DNA of 64,000 nt from an uncultured Corynebacterium sp. (GTDB taxonomy: Bacteria; Actinomycetota; Actinomycetes; Mycobacteriales; Mycobacteriaceae), in NCBI RefSeq assembly GCF_946221935.1, contig NZ_CAMIGN010000004.1:74171-138170 (forward strand), in the 5' to 3' direction. This document shows, in pieces, positions 27,290 through 37,808 of this stretch (position 1 is its first letter; each line of letters begins with the position of its first letter). The translations under genes were made by a program, and so were the position numbers. The notes under the pieces are model-generated. The model searched no databases, had not been told where the DNA came from, and was given only the letters and a program-made list of their open reading frames with translations.

Positions 27290-28273
27290 ATGATCGAAAA
27301 CAACGCTCTTGCAGTTGTTTTCGCCCTCGGCTCAGCCCTCACCATCGCCTGGGGGACGGTGGTACGCCACCGCATCGCTATCGCTTCCGGCGAAAACCGC
27401 AGCGGCGCCATCATGGATGCCATCAAACAGCCCATGTGGTGGGTCGGTGTTGCCAGCGCCCTTTTTGGATACTTACTGCAGATCATTGCGCTGGCATTTG
27501 GAACACTGCTGGTAGTACAGCCGATCCTGGTCCTCTCCTTGATGTTCACCCTGCCACTGTCGGCGAAGTACGACGGACGACGGATATCGGCGTCCGAAAC
27601 CGCATGGGCGGGACTATTAACCGCAGCAGTAGCTGTGCTGGTGATACGCGGCAACCCCGCACCTGGACACCGCGAGCCCGATCTAACGGTCTGGCTTATT
27701 TGCCTGGGCATTGGGGCAGTGGTTCTACTAGCCTTCTTCGTTTACGCGTTGGAGCAGGCAGCGGCGCTGCGCGCGCTGATTTTGGGATCCATCACCGGCG
27801 CGATCATGGGCTATGTGGCCGTGCTATCGAAGGCTGTGGTGGACGTCTTTAGCGATTCCGGGGCGCCCGCACTTCTCGCCTCCTGGGAGCTATGGACGCT
27901 CATGGCTTTCGCAGCAGTGGGTACGGCGGTACAACAAGCGTCATTTAACGCCGGCCCGCTTAAGAATTCCCTGCCCGCAATGACGGTAGTGGAGCCGATT
28001 TTTGCGTTCATTCTGGGATATATCGTGCTGGGCGAGAAGTTCCGCATTACAGAATGGGAATACGCCTACATGGCAGCTGCGATCGCCGTCATGCTGATCT
28101 CGACAGTGATTCTCAGCCGGAAGTCTCTCGAAGAGGATGGCGACACAGAGACCAATACAACGACCAATACGACGACCAATACAACCACGACTAGCGCGAC
28201 TAATGCGACCGCCGAAACTGGGGCAACTGATATGACGGCGTCACCAAACAGCACAACAACCACCCCACAATGA
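27290..28273 (+). CDS. DMT-superfamily (EamA/NIPA-like) membrane protein
   Basis: 327 aa with about nine to ten hydrophobic helices covering residues 5-275, in two EamA-like halves (the second half ends MTVVEPIFAFILGYIVLGEKF). Such proteins transport small metabolites or ions; the substrate here is unknown. The last 50 residues are a Thr/Asn-rich hydrophilic tail made by a 12-bp DNA repeat (nt 28148-28200). Upstream AAAGGTAAGGGGG provides a ribosome binding site. It sits between lysC and leuA, where C. glutamicum also has a membrane protein gene (from memory). Confidence 0.8.
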   Translation: MIENNALAVVFALGSALTIAWGTVVRHRIAIASGENRSGAIMDAIKQPMWWVGVASALFGYLLQIIALAFGTLLVVQPILVLSLMFTLPLSAKYDGRRISASETAWAGLLTAAVAVLVIRGNPAPGHREPDLTVWLICLGIGAVVLLAFFVYALEQAAALRALILGSITGAIMGYVAVLSKAVVDVFSDSGAPALLASWELWTLMAFAAVGTAVQQASFNAGPLKNSLPAMTVVEPIFAFILGYIVLGEKFRITEWEYAYMAAAIAVMLISTVILSRKSLEEDGDTETNTTTNTTTNTTTTSATNATAETGATDMTASPNSTTTTPQ

Positions 28274-28314
28274 GGGACACATATCCCAAATAGTGGGACA
28301 AAACATCATTCTCA

Positions 28315-30317
<2,003 letters not shown>

Positions 30318-30383
30318 AGGCCCTGTCTGCCGGGCTGCAGCCTGGCCACAGGAGCCCCCACCCTGCTGGGTAGTATGTAATCC

Positions 30384-32102
30384 ATGAATGAGAACGATCA
30401 CTCGGCCGTCCCCGGCCCCGAGCACACCGGCGCGCGCCGCCGCCGGCGCCCGCGCCGGAGGGTTAGCCGCCCGGCAGGTTCTCTCGCTGTAACTTTTTCG
30501 GATGTGAGTGCAAGCCATAACGCTGGTTCACGCGCTGACGTAGACGCTGGTTCCTCCCCTGACTCCTCCGGCTCCCCCGAAAACGCCGACCAGTCGAGCC
30601 CACGCGAGGAACTCGAATCCGCGCTGCACGACCTCCCGTCTTTGGAAGAGGCGCCGTTCGCGGCTGTCAGCATCTCCACGTCCGGTATCCACCCGAAGAC
30701 CTCTCGTCTGGTGGCTCTTTCCGTGGTGTTCTTCGGCCCCGGCGCAGCCCCCACGACGAACAATGCTGCCAGCGTCACCGACACAGCCGACCTGCCCACC
30801 ATCAACATCGGCCAGGAGGTCACTGCGCTTACCCGCCACCTCAACCCCGGCGAGGACGCAGGCCCCTGGCACCTCCACGGTTACCAGGTCAACGAGCTTT
30901 CCCAAGCTCTCGGCTTTAACTCCAGCGCGCAGCTGATCCACCAGGCGCTGGACGGGCGCACACTCATCATGCATGAGTCCGATTATGTGTGGGGCTTCCT
31001 CACTCATGAGTTCAAGCTGGTACAACGCTCCGCGAACCGCGGCCGTCGCAGCCGTGGCCGCGGTCGCGGGGGTCGGCGCATTCCAATGCCCGCACCGGTT
31101 TCCATCATCGACACGCTCGCCACCGCTCGCCGCCAGGCCATCGATTCCACCGACCCTCGTCTGCGCGCTATCGTCGCCAGCTACGGTATTGCCGGTGACG
31201 CTTCCCAGACTGAGGCTTCTACCAGCACAAACGCATCTGGAAGCTCCAGCAGGCCCGCCGTGCACGTCCCTGCGACAGCACTGCCGGAGGTTGGTGCGGC
31301 GGCGTCACTAACCAAGAGAGAGATCGACCCCGACGCGCTGCTAGAAGCAAACGCGCGACTCACCGCGGCCCTCGCGGTCGCACAACAGCGAGGCGGCGAG
31401 CTGACGGTGCTGGATCCCGAAGACCTCGCAGCCGATCAGTTCGGGCTGCGGCGCAGTGGCCTTCGTATTGACGCCGCTAATTCTCCCCGGCCTTTCGTGA
31501 ATCCTGGCGTGTGGAAGAGCGGGGAGCCGCTAGTTGAAGGTATGGAGTTTGTGGTCAGCCCGGACGTGGCAATCGACCCGGACGAGCTGATTGGCCAAGG
31601 TGTTGCCGCGGGTCTGGCGTATAGCGAAAAGCTAAATCGTCGCAGCTCGCTTGTGGTGTGCAACGAGAACTACGAGCTGCGCGGTAAGGCGATGCACGCT
31701 GACCGGAAGAGCATTCCGCTGGTGCGCGATGAGGACTTCCTGGCGTTGCTGGCTAATGTGCAGCCCGGCGAGAAGGAGGCCAAGCCAACGAAGCCGGGTG
31801 CCGGCGCGCGTCCCCGGACCAGTGGGCTGGCAGGTCCGCGTGGCGGCTCAGGCGCTGGCGGGTCGGGTTCGGGGAAATCCGGCAAGTCTAAGAAGTCGAA
31901 CAAGAACGGTCGCCCGAGCAACTCCGGCCACTCCGGCCACAAGGGCAACGCCACCTCTGGCAGCTCCGGCCACTCCGGCCACAAGGGCAACGCCACCTCT
32001 GGCGGCCACGAGGGGCAAATCCCGGGACCCAGCGGCAAGCGAAATCGTCGGAGGCGTCGGCGCCGCAAGAGTTCCGGGGGTTCCGCCAACGGCGGAAACT
32101 AG
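30384..32102 (+). CDS. DnaQ-like exonuclease-domain protein with degenerate active site and repetitive tail
   Basis: 572 aa. After a basic N-terminal tract and an acidic Ser-rich linker (to about residue 88), residues 92-230 resemble a DnaQ/epsilon exonuclease fold (FAAVSISTSGIHPKTSRLVALSVVFFG ... THEF), but the catalytic DxE of ExoI reads S-x-T, so nuclease activity is doubtful. Residues about 345-460 look like a second domain, perhaps BRCT-like. The tail is Gly/Ser/Lys-rich with a duplicated SGHSGHKGNATSG unit and an Arg-rich end, suggesting nucleic-acid binding. TAGTAT lies 7 nt before ATG (leaderless). C. glutamicum has an epsilon-like gene at this position (from memory). Confidence 0.65.
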   Translation: MNENDHSAVPGPEHTGARRRRRPRRRVSRPAGSLAVTFSDVSASHNAGSRADVDAGSSPDSSGSPENADQSSPREELESALHDLPSLEEAPFAAVSISTSGIHPKTSRLVALSVVFFGPGAAPTTNNAASVTDTADLPTINIGQEVTALTRHLNPGEDAGPWHLHGYQVNELSQALGFNSSAQLIHQALDGRTLIMHESDYVWGFLTHEFKLVQRSANRGRRSRGRGRGGRRIPMPAPVSIIDTLATARRQAIDSTDPRLRAIVASYGIAGDASQTEASTSTNASGSSSRPAVHVPATALPEVGAAASLTKREIDPDALLEANARLTAALAVAQQRGGELTVLDPEDLAADQFGLRRSGLRIDAANSPRPFVNPGVWKSGEPLVEGMEFVVSPDVAIDPDELIGQGVAAGLAYSEKLNRRSSLVVCNENYELRGKAMHADRKSIPLVRDEDFLALLANVQPGEKEAKPTKPGAGARPRTSGLAGPRGGSGAGGSGSGKSGKSKKSNKNGRPSNSGHSGHKGNATSGSSGHSGHKGNATSGGHEGQIPGPSGKRNRRRRRRRKSSGGSANGGN

Positions 32103-32113
32103 CCCGGTGTGCC

Positions 32114-32146
32114 CCGCCCCCTCGAAGGCGCCGGAGCAGGGGGCGG
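32114..32146. terminator. GC-rich hairpin after the exonuclease-like gene
   Basis: CCGCCCCCT (32114-32122) pairs with AGGGGGCGG (32138-32146). There is no T-tract, so it is either a U-less actinobacterial terminator or an mRNA-protecting hairpin. It lies just before the first 111-bp repeat. Confidence 0.4.
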
Positions 32147-32157
32147 CTAGAGCGTCA

Positions 32158-32268
32158 ATGTCCAAAATCTACGAGTTATTAAAAGTAGCTCATTTGCAGC
32201 CCAAAAACGTAACCCTCTGACCTGCATGAATAGATTAGTTATATTTTAAGACCTGGAATTTTGGACAT
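32158..32268 (+). repeat. 111-bp intergenic repeat, copy 1
   Basis: The element begins ATGTCCAAAATC and ends GATTTT-type complement (GAATTTTGGACAT), giving 11-bp inverted ends. It contains an in-frame 20-codon reading frame starting MSKIYELLKVA and ending TL-stop, followed by CCTGC and an A/T-rich right half. Four further copies of identical length exist in the window. It lies between the convergent exonuclease-like gene and arsC. Confidence 0.85.
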
Positions 32269-32302
32269 CACCCCCAAAAGCCAGCTGGCAGCTCGGCGCC
32301 GG

Positions 32303-32722
32303 TTAGTCGCCCTTCAGCTCGGTGATAAGTGCGCGCACGCGAGCGTCAATGTCATCACGCACCAGTCGCATGCGCTCCATGCCCTCAATACCGCGCTCGG
32401 AAGGCTCGTCAGTAACCCACCGCTCGAGGGTCCCCTGCGCGCCGGCGGGTAGCTCCAGCTGAGCGTCCTTGCCGAGGATGACCACCCGGTCAGCCTCTCG
32501 CAGCAACTGCGGGTCTACTGCTTTTGGGCGGCCGTCGGACATGTCCGCGCCGACCTCGCTGATGGATTCCACCGACTCCGTGTTGAGCTTCGTTGCCGGT
32601 TTGGTGCCAGCGGAATGAATCTCAATGGCCTCGCCAGCATGCTTGTCCGCCAAAGCGGCCGCCATTTGCGACTTGCCGCCGTTGCCTACGCAGATGAAAA
32701 GCACCTTAGGTTTATTGCTCAT
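32303..32722 (-). CDS. arsC: Arsenate reductase, LMW-phosphatase (mycothiol-linked) type
   Basis: 139 aa. The phosphatase-like loop is [11 protein letters not shown] with nucleophile Cys11; the VGNGGKS variant is that of the corynebacterial mycothiol/mycoredoxin-dependent arsenate reductases. The C-terminal half has the conserved DEP segment (VTDEPSERG). It reduces arsenate to arsenite, which the neighbouring Acr3 pump exports. The gene begins 3 bp after acr3 ends, so the two are cotranscribed. One alternative is a plain low-molecular-weight protein phosphatase; context argues against it. Confidence 0.92.
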   Translation of the reverse strand: MSNKPKVLFICVGNGGKSQMAAALADKHAGEAIEIHSAGTKPATKLNTESVESISEVGADMSDGRPKAVDPQLLREADRVVILGKDAQLELPAGAQGTLERWVTDEPSERGIEGMERMRLVRDDIDARVRALITELKGD

Positions 32723-32725
32723 GGT

Positions 32726-33832
32726 TTAATCCTCCCCCATCGAGACGGAACGTGCTGGACTGCTGTGCCGCACGGGCAGTGTCGGATCGCCGTTGAAGAG
32801 CTTAGGCCCCACCCACAGCATGACGTAGACCAGACCGACTAGCACCGGAATCTCGATCAGCGGGCCGACCGTTCCAGCCAGTGCCTGCGCTGAGGTCGCA
32901 CCAAAAGTACCGATAGACACGGCGATGGCAAGCTCGAAGTTGTTGCCCGCAGCGGTAAAAGACACAGAGGCCGACTGGGCGTAATTCAACCCCGCAGCCT
33001 TGGACACAGCCAGCGCCAGGGCAAACATTCCAGCGAAGTAGGCCACCAGCGGAACCGCCGTGCGAGCCACCGTCCACGGGTGGTCCGTAATCTGCTCTCC
33101 CTGCAGCGCAAACAGAAGCACGATCGTATAAAGCAGGCCGATCAGCGCGAGGGGAGAAACCGCGGGCAAGAACTTTTCCTCGTACCACTGCTGACCCTTC
33201 AGCCTCTCCCCGAGCACGCGGGAAGCCAAGCCAGCCGTCAACGGGATACCCAGGAAAACTAGGACGGATACCACGATCGACCAGAAGGAAAAGTCTGCCG
33301 AGGTTGTGGGAAGCCCCAGCCAGCCAGGGAGAATCTGCAGATAAAACCAGCCCAGCACTCCAAACATGAGCACTTGGAACACAGAGTTGATCGCCACAAG
33401 GACGGCGGTCACCTCTCTATCCCCGCAGGACAGCTCCGACCACACCAGAACCATCGCGATGCACCGGGCTAGGCCGACGATAATCAGCCCGGTGCGCAGC
33501 TCAGGCTCGTCGGGCAAACATACCCAGGCCAGGGTGAACATCAACGCGGGCCCAACGACCCAGTTGAGGGCGAGGGAAACCGCCATCAGGCGCTTATCCG
33601 CCGCAATCTGCCGGGTTTTGTCGTAGCGAACCTTCGCTAGCGGCGGATACATCATGACCAGCAGGCCGAGTGCGATCGGAAGCGAGATCCCTCCCACCTC
33701 CAGTTCCCCGAGCTTCGTTCCGATTTCTGGCACCACCCGGTTAACGAGCAGCCCAGCAACCATCGCGAGGATAATCCACACGGGCAGGAACCTATCCAAA
33801 AAGGACATCCGTGGACGCAACGAAGCTGTCAT
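32726..33832 (-). CDS. acr3: Arsenite efflux transporter, Acr3 family
   Basis: 368 aa with ten predicted helices. The conserved Cys124 in GLARCIAMVLVW is the residue needed for arsenite transport in Acr3 proteins, and AAGNNFELAIAVSI is the second family signature. Start ATG 33832 is preceded by AAGGAAGG; the longer frame upstream runs into the operators. It is first gene of the acr3-arsC operon, divergent from arsR, and controlled by the operator array between them. Confidence 0.95.
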   Translation of the reverse strand: MTASLRPRMSFLDRFLPVWIILAMVAGLLVNRVVPEIGTKLGELEVGGISLPIALGLLVMMYPPLAKVRYDKTRQIAADKRLMAVSLALNWVVGPALMFTLAWVCLPDEPELRTGLIIVGLARCIAMVLVWSELSCGDREVTAVLVAINSVFQVLMFGVLGWFYLQILPGWLGLPTTSADFSFWSIVVSVLVFLGIPLTAGLASRVLGERLKGQQWYEEKFLPAVSPLALIGLLYTIVLLFALQGEQITDHPWTVARTAVPLVAYFAGMFALALAVSKAAGLNYAQSASVSFTAAGNNFELAIAVSIGTFGATSAQALAGTVGPLIEIPVLVGLVYVMLWVGPKLFNGDPTLPVRHSSPARSVSMGED

Positions 33833-33846
33833 GCAACCTTCCTTAG

Positions 33847-33926
33847 ATATTGACACACGTCGATATAAAACCAAGTGACATATTGACGCTCGTCAATATA
33901 AATGACATATTGATATCTGTCAATAT
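33847..33926. promoter_or_regulatory. Three ArsR operators in the acr3-arsR intergenic region
   Basis: Three 20-bp palindromes occur at 33847-33866, 33880-33899 and 33907-33926. The central one is perfect in its arms (ATATTGACG, 2-bp spacer, CGTCAATAT). The third is ATATTGAT...TGTCAATAT-like and the first has one mismatch (GTCGATAT). They match the AT-rich dyads bound by ArsR repressors and lie over both divergent promoters, so arsenite would release both transcripts. Confidence 0.85.
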
Positions 33927-33937
33927 AAGATGCCCGT

Positions 33938-34285
33938 ATGGCCACCCCGCAGATTTTTCCGCTCGCAGACATCTCCACATGCTGCTCCTTGAGCAAAGGA
34001 CCGCTATCGGATCCTGAGGCCACCCGTTATGCCACCTTGTTCAAGGTCCTATCCGACCCCGCCCGCTTGCAAATACTCTCCCATCTGGCAGCCAAAGGCT
34101 GCGAACCAATCAGCGTAAACCAGCTAACAGACATCACGGGACTAAGCCAGCCCACGGTCTCACATCACCTAAAACGGCTTACCGATGCAGGTCTGCTCCG
34201 CAAGGCCCGAACAGGTCGCACTGTTACACACCTAGTAAAGCCCGAACTCTTCGCTGAACTTCGCGCTGTTCTCCAAATGGACTAA
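33938..34285 (+). CDS. arsR: Arsenite-responsive repressor ArsR
   Basis: 115 aa winged-helix regulator (DNA-recognition helix in LSQPTVSHHLKRLTDAGLL). The cysteines Cys15, Cys16 and Cys55 (STCCSLS and KGCEP) occupy the positions I recall for the atypical As(III) site of C. glutamicum ArsR, different from the CxC site of the E. coli protein. It is divergent from acr3-arsC with the operator array between. There is a 66-bp gap to murT. Confidence 0.93.
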   Translation: MATPQIFPLADISTCCSLSKGPLSDPEATRYATLFKVLSDPARLQILSHLAAKGCEPISVNQLTDITGLSQPTVSHHLKRLTDAGLLRKARTGRTVTHLVKPELFAELRAVLQMD

Positions 34286-34337
34286 CGCTCGCCATCTCCG
34301 GCGCACCAGCCTCCAAATTCCAGCACGCCCCTGCGGG

Positions 34338-34343
34338 TACACT
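34338..34343 (+). promoter_or_regulatory. -10 element of murT (leaderless)
   Basis: TACACT ends 8 nt before ATG 34352, with no Shine-Dalgarno sequence between. The same hexamer and spacing occur at the aromatic aminotransferase gene (60910-60915). Confidence 0.45.
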
Positions 34344-34351
34344 TAGTCCCC

Positions 34352-35761
34352 ATGGGTAAATCAGATCGAACCGGCGCTCAGCCCGGCACTGAACAGCGCA
34401 CGGCCACGCAGCGCTCCACGCAGCACGGAGAACGGCAGCCCGCCGGCGCACGTCGCTCCAGCCTGCAGCGGATCCGCAGCTCCGTGGCGATCCGCATGGC
34501 GCAACTGGCCACGTGGGCGTCAAGAAAAGCGGGCCGCGGAGCCGGCGGCATGATCGGCGGCCTAGTCGGCGGGGCCATCGACCCGCAGCTGATGGCAAGC
34601 CTAGGGCCAGGCAAAGGTGGCGTGAAGCGACCAACAGTGCTGATCACGGGCACGAATGGCAAGTCCACAACCACACGCATGCTGGCCAGCGCCGTTCGCT
34701 CTGCAGCTACCGTCTGCACCAACGAGGGCGGCGACAACATGGATGCTGGTGTTATTAGCGCTCTACTCGCCGGGCGTGATGCCGAAGCGCTGGTTCTCGA
34801 AGTCGATGAGCTGCACGTCCCCAGCATTGCCGAGAAATTGGACGCAGATGTACTGGTGCTACTGAATCTCTCACGCGACCAATTGGACCGCGTGGGCGAG
34901 ATCAACAAGATCGAACGGGCACTGCGGGCATGCGTGGAAGCACGCCCACACATGCAGATCATCGCGAACTGCGACGACGTTTCTGTCACCTCCGCCGCCT
35001 GGGATTCCCCGAACGTTCAGTGGGTCAGCGCCGGCTTCGGCTGGGCGGGCGATTCCACCAGCTGCCCGCGCACCGAAGGCGCGATCATCCACCGCACCGG
35101 CGAGGATGGTGTGGTGGACTGGTTCGCCGCCAAGAAGCTCCTCGATGGCCGGGAATTCCGCAGGCCAACCCCCGATTGGCGCATCACGGAAGAAGGGCTA
35201 ATCGACCGTGAGGGCCAACTGCACCCCATGAATCTAACCCTCCCCGGCAACGCGAACCGCGGCAATGCCACGCAGGCCGTCGCAGCGGCTGTGGCCGTGG
35301 GAGAACTGCTGCACCGTCCGATCCCCACCGAGCAGGCCATCGCCGCGGCTGAGAAGGTGGATAATGTCGCAGGCCGCTACTCCGTGGTGCGCTTCGGCGA
35401 CCACGAGGTGCGCCTGATGCTGGCGAAGAACCCAGCCGGTTGGCAAGAGGCACTTTCCATGGTGGATCGCACCGCCGATAGCCTCGTGATCAGCGTAAAT
35501 GGCCAGGTTGCCGACGGGCAGGACCTGTCGTGGCTCTGGGACGTACGGTTCGAGAACTTCGAGGGCGTGCACGTGGTGGCCGCCGGCGAGCGCGGTACTG
35601 ATTTGGCTGTTCGCCTGGGCTACGCCGCCGTCGAGCACAATTTGATTAAGGATACGGTCGAGGCGATCCGTTCCTGCCCGCCGGGCCGCGTGGAGGTTCT
35701 GGCGAACTACACAGCGTTCCGCGATTTGAAGCGGGTGCTGGACAAGGAAGGGGAAGCGTAA
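34352..35761 (+). CDS. murT: Lipid II isoglutaminyl synthase, Mur-ligase subunit MurT, zinc ribbon degenerate
   Basis: 469 aa. The ATP-binding GTNGKSTTTRML is at about 100-111, preceded by a hydrophilic/basic 50-residue N-terminus. The C-terminal DUF1727 domain is present. With GatD it amidates the alpha-carboxyl of D-Glu in lipid II. MurT proteins usually carry a four-Cys zinc ribbon in the middle domain; here the first motif reads SCPRTEG and the second pair is replaced by WFAAKKLLDG, leaving one cysteine. The gene is joined to gatD (stop and start adjacent). Start ATG 34352 fits the leaderless -10. Confidence 0.93.
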   Translation: MGKSDRTGAQPGTEQRTATQRSTQHGERQPAGARRSSLQRIRSSVAIRMAQLATWASRKAGRGAGGMIGGLVGGAIDPQLMASLGPGKGGVKRPTVLITGTNGKSTTTRMLASAVRSAATVCTNEGGDNMDAGVISALLAGRDAEALVLEVDELHVPSIAEKLDADVLVLLNLSRDQLDRVGEINKIERALRACVEARPHMQIIANCDDVSVTSAAWDSPNVQWVSAGFGWAGDSTSCPRTEGAIIHRTGEDGVVDWFAAKKLLDGREFRRPTPDWRITEEGLIDREGQLHPMNLTLPGNANRGNATQAVAAAVAVGELLHRPIPTEQAIAAAEKVDNVAGRYSVVRFGDHEVRLMLAKNPAGWQEALSMVDRTADSLVISVNGQVADGQDLSWLWDVRFENFEGVHVVAAGERGTDLAVRLGYAAVEHNLIKDTVEAIRSCPPGRVEVLANYTAFRDLKRVLDKEGEA

Positions 35762-36571
35762 ATGAGCAGTGCCAACAAACCTGCAGACCTCAGCATCGGC
35801 CTGATCCTGCCCGACGTGCTCGGCACCTATGGCGACGATGGCAATGCCTTGGTGCTGCGGCAGCGCGCCCGTATGCGCGGAATTTCGGCGGAGATCCAAC
35901 CAATCCACCTGGGAGAGCCCGTCCCAGAGACCTTCGACATCTACACCGTCGGTGGCGGCGAGGATACCGCGCAGGTTCTGGCCGCCGAGCACCTTATCAG
36001 CGATGGTGGCATTACCCGAGCCGTCACCGCCGGCCGCCCGGTGCTGGCCATTTGTGCTGGTCTACAGGTGTTTGGCGAGTCTTTCACCAGCCACGGTCGC
36101 ACCGTTGAGGGACTGGGGCTTATCGACGCCACCACGTCTCAACTCGCCGAGCGCATGATCGGCGAAATCGCCTCCACCCCGGCAGCCTCCGCCGTAATCG
36201 GCGGGGAAACAGGCCTGACCGAACCACTGACGGGTTTTGCCAACCACATGGGTGCCACCATCCTGGGCGCGGATGCCGAGCCCCTGGGGCGCCTTACCCG
36301 GGGCACGGGCAACACCGACAGCCATGGTGCGGAGACCGCCGGGTTATCGGGCGAGGATGCTCACCGGCAGACTCGCGCCGAAGGCGCGGTGCAGGGTTCG
36401 GTTGTGGCCACGTACATGCATGGCCCCGTGCTGGCCAGGAATCCGCAGTTGGCGGACTGGCTGCTCGCCCGCGCGATGGGGGTTGCACTCAACGAGCTGC
36501 CCGAGTTCCAGGGTGAGCTGGCGGAGCAGTTGAACCGTGAGGTGGCGTCGCTAAGAAAAGAGCGCCTCTAA
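35762..36571 (+). CDS. gatD: Lipid II isoglutaminyl synthase, glutamine amidotransferase subunit GatD
   Basis: 269 aa, class I (CobQ/CobB-type) glutaminase. Nucleophile Cys98 in PVLAICAGLQVFG and the catalytic His in VATYMHGPVLA near the C-terminus. It supplies ammonia to MurT for amidation of peptidoglycan stem peptides, needed for efficient cross-linking. It starts one base after the murT stop. An insertion with Glu/Arg-rich residues (about 190-210) is longer than usual. The stop overlaps the convergent DoxX-like gene by 4 bp. Confidence 0.94.
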   Translation: MSSANKPADLSIGLILPDVLGTYGDDGNALVLRQRARMRGISAEIQPIHLGEPVPETFDIYTVGGGEDTAQVLAAEHLISDGGITRAVTAGRPVLAICAGLQVFGESFTSHGRTVEGLGLIDATTSQLAERMIGEIASTPAASAVIGGETGLTEPLTGFANHMGATILGADAEPLGRLTRGTGNTDSHGAETAGLSGEDAHRQTRAEGAVQGSVVATYMHGPVLARNPQLADWLLARAMGVALNELPEFQGELAEQLNREVASLRKERL

Positions 36572-36999
36572 GCACCGAGCTTGGCCACGCTAAGGATCAT
36601 CGGCAGCTGAAGGGGGACGCGCGCGAAGGCGATGGCGCGCGCAGGCTGCGGTTTGGCGCGCCAGTCCCAGGCCATCTTGATGTTGCCGGGGAGCACGCCG
36701 ACTAGGAAGAGTGCGGCGGCGGGGGCGATTGTACTGCGTAGCGCGCGGCGCCATTCGGGCTTCAGGCTACATGCCGCGATGCTGGTGGCCAGGGCGATTT
36801 CCATGGCTCCGGAACCGAGCGTCCAAGCGCGCGGGGTGCCGGGGAGTTCCTCTGGAACGATCTGGTCGAAGTCCTCCGGCTTAACAAAGTGCAGTACGCC
36901 TGCGATGCCGAAGACGGTTCCCCATACGGCGGAGCGGATGCCGGCCGCGCGGGACAGGTGGTGCGGACGGATGGCGTTGTGCAAAGGGTTTTTACTCAT
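36568..36999 (-). CDS. DoxX-like small membrane protein
   Basis: 143 aa from ATG 36999 (GTG 37008 is an alternative). Four hydrophobic segments, with the DoxX-type signature GVLHFVKPEDFDQIVPEELPGTPRAWTLGSGAMEIA and PGNIKMAWDWR. DoxX-family proteins are poorly defined; some belong to membrane oxidoreductase complexes. It overlaps the end of gatD on the other strand. No clear ribosome binding site was seen. Confidence 0.7.
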   Translation of the reverse strand: MSKNPLHNAIRPHHLSRAAGIRSAVWGTVFGIAGVLHFVKPEDFDQIVPEELPGTPRAWTLGSGAMEIALATSIAACSLKPEWRRALRSTIAPAAALFLVGVLPGNIKMAWDWRAKPQPARAIAFARVPLQLPMILSVAKLGA

Positions 37000-37058
37000 G
37001 GGCGCCACTGTAGTCCCGCCGTGCGACAGGGGGTATACAGGCGACAGGGGTATAGAGG

Positions 37059-37778
37059 CTACAGCGCGGTGCGCCCCGCAAACGCGCGGGAAAGCGTGAG
37101 CTCGTCGACGAACTCCAAGTCCCCGCCCATCGGGATGCCCGAGGCCAGGCGGGTGACCTTCAGCCCGGGGAAGTCGCGCAGCAGGCGAGCTAGATAAGAG
37201 GCCGTTGCCTCGCCCTCCGTGTTGGGGTCGGTGGCGATAATAACCTCGGCGATCTCGGGGGCTGTGTCATACTCGATATCATTTTCCACGTCGCCGGTGC
37301 GGGAACCGTCACCGACGGTGGATGTGGCGTCACTAAGTGAAGCACCGCTGCCCTTCGCGCCGAGCGCAACATCCGGCAGTGCCCCGCCGATGCGCTGCAC
37401 CAAGGGGGTTACGTTGAGTTCCTTTGGCCCAATTCCGTTGAGTGGGTCAAGCGCCCCGCCGAGCACGTGGTAGCGCCCGCGATACTCCGCGGTGCGCTCA
37501 ATGACTTGAATATCCTTGGACTCCTCCACCACGCAGATGATGCTCTTGTCGCGATGGGAATCCGCACAGATCCGGCACACGTCCTCTTGGGAGATGTTGT
37601 GACAGATACGGCAGAACGTCACGCCGCGCTGCAGGCGGCCGAGTGCGCTTTGGAAGCGTTCGATATCTTCCGGCTCCTCATTCAGCAGGTGCAGGGCGAT
37701 GCGCTGTGCGCTTTTTGGCCCGATGCCGGGGAGCCGTGAGAACTCGTCGATAACGTCCTGTAGTGGTCCTTCGAACAA
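37059..37778 (-). CDS. recR: Recombination protein RecR with internal insertion
   Basis: 239 aa versus about 200 usual. RecR loads RecA at gaps together with RecF/RecO. Helix-hairpin-helix region at the N-terminus ([18 protein letters not shown]), Cys4 zinc finger [16 protein letters not shown], and Toprim domain ([14 protein letters not shown] ... [19 protein letters not shown]). Between the Toprim halves (nt about 37255-37395) about 40 extra residues rich in Gly, Ser, Thr and Asp are inserted. Follows ybaB on the same strand (30 bp), in the usual dnaX-ybaB-recR order. Confidence 0.96.
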   Translation of the reverse strand: MFEGPLQDVIDEFSRLPGIGPKSAQRIALHLLNEEPEDIERFQSALGRLQRGVTFCRICHNISQEDVCRICADSHRDKSIICVVEESKDIQVIERTAEYRGRYHVLGGALDPLNGIGPKELNVTPLVQRIGGALPDVALGAKGSGASLSDATSTVGDGSRTGDVENDIEYDTAPEIAEVIIATDPNTEGEATASYLARLLRDFPGLKVTRLASGIPMGGDLEFVDELTLSRAFAGRTAL

Positions 37779-37808
37779 CTAGATCTCTCTTTGGAGTTCT
37801 TAGAAGGC

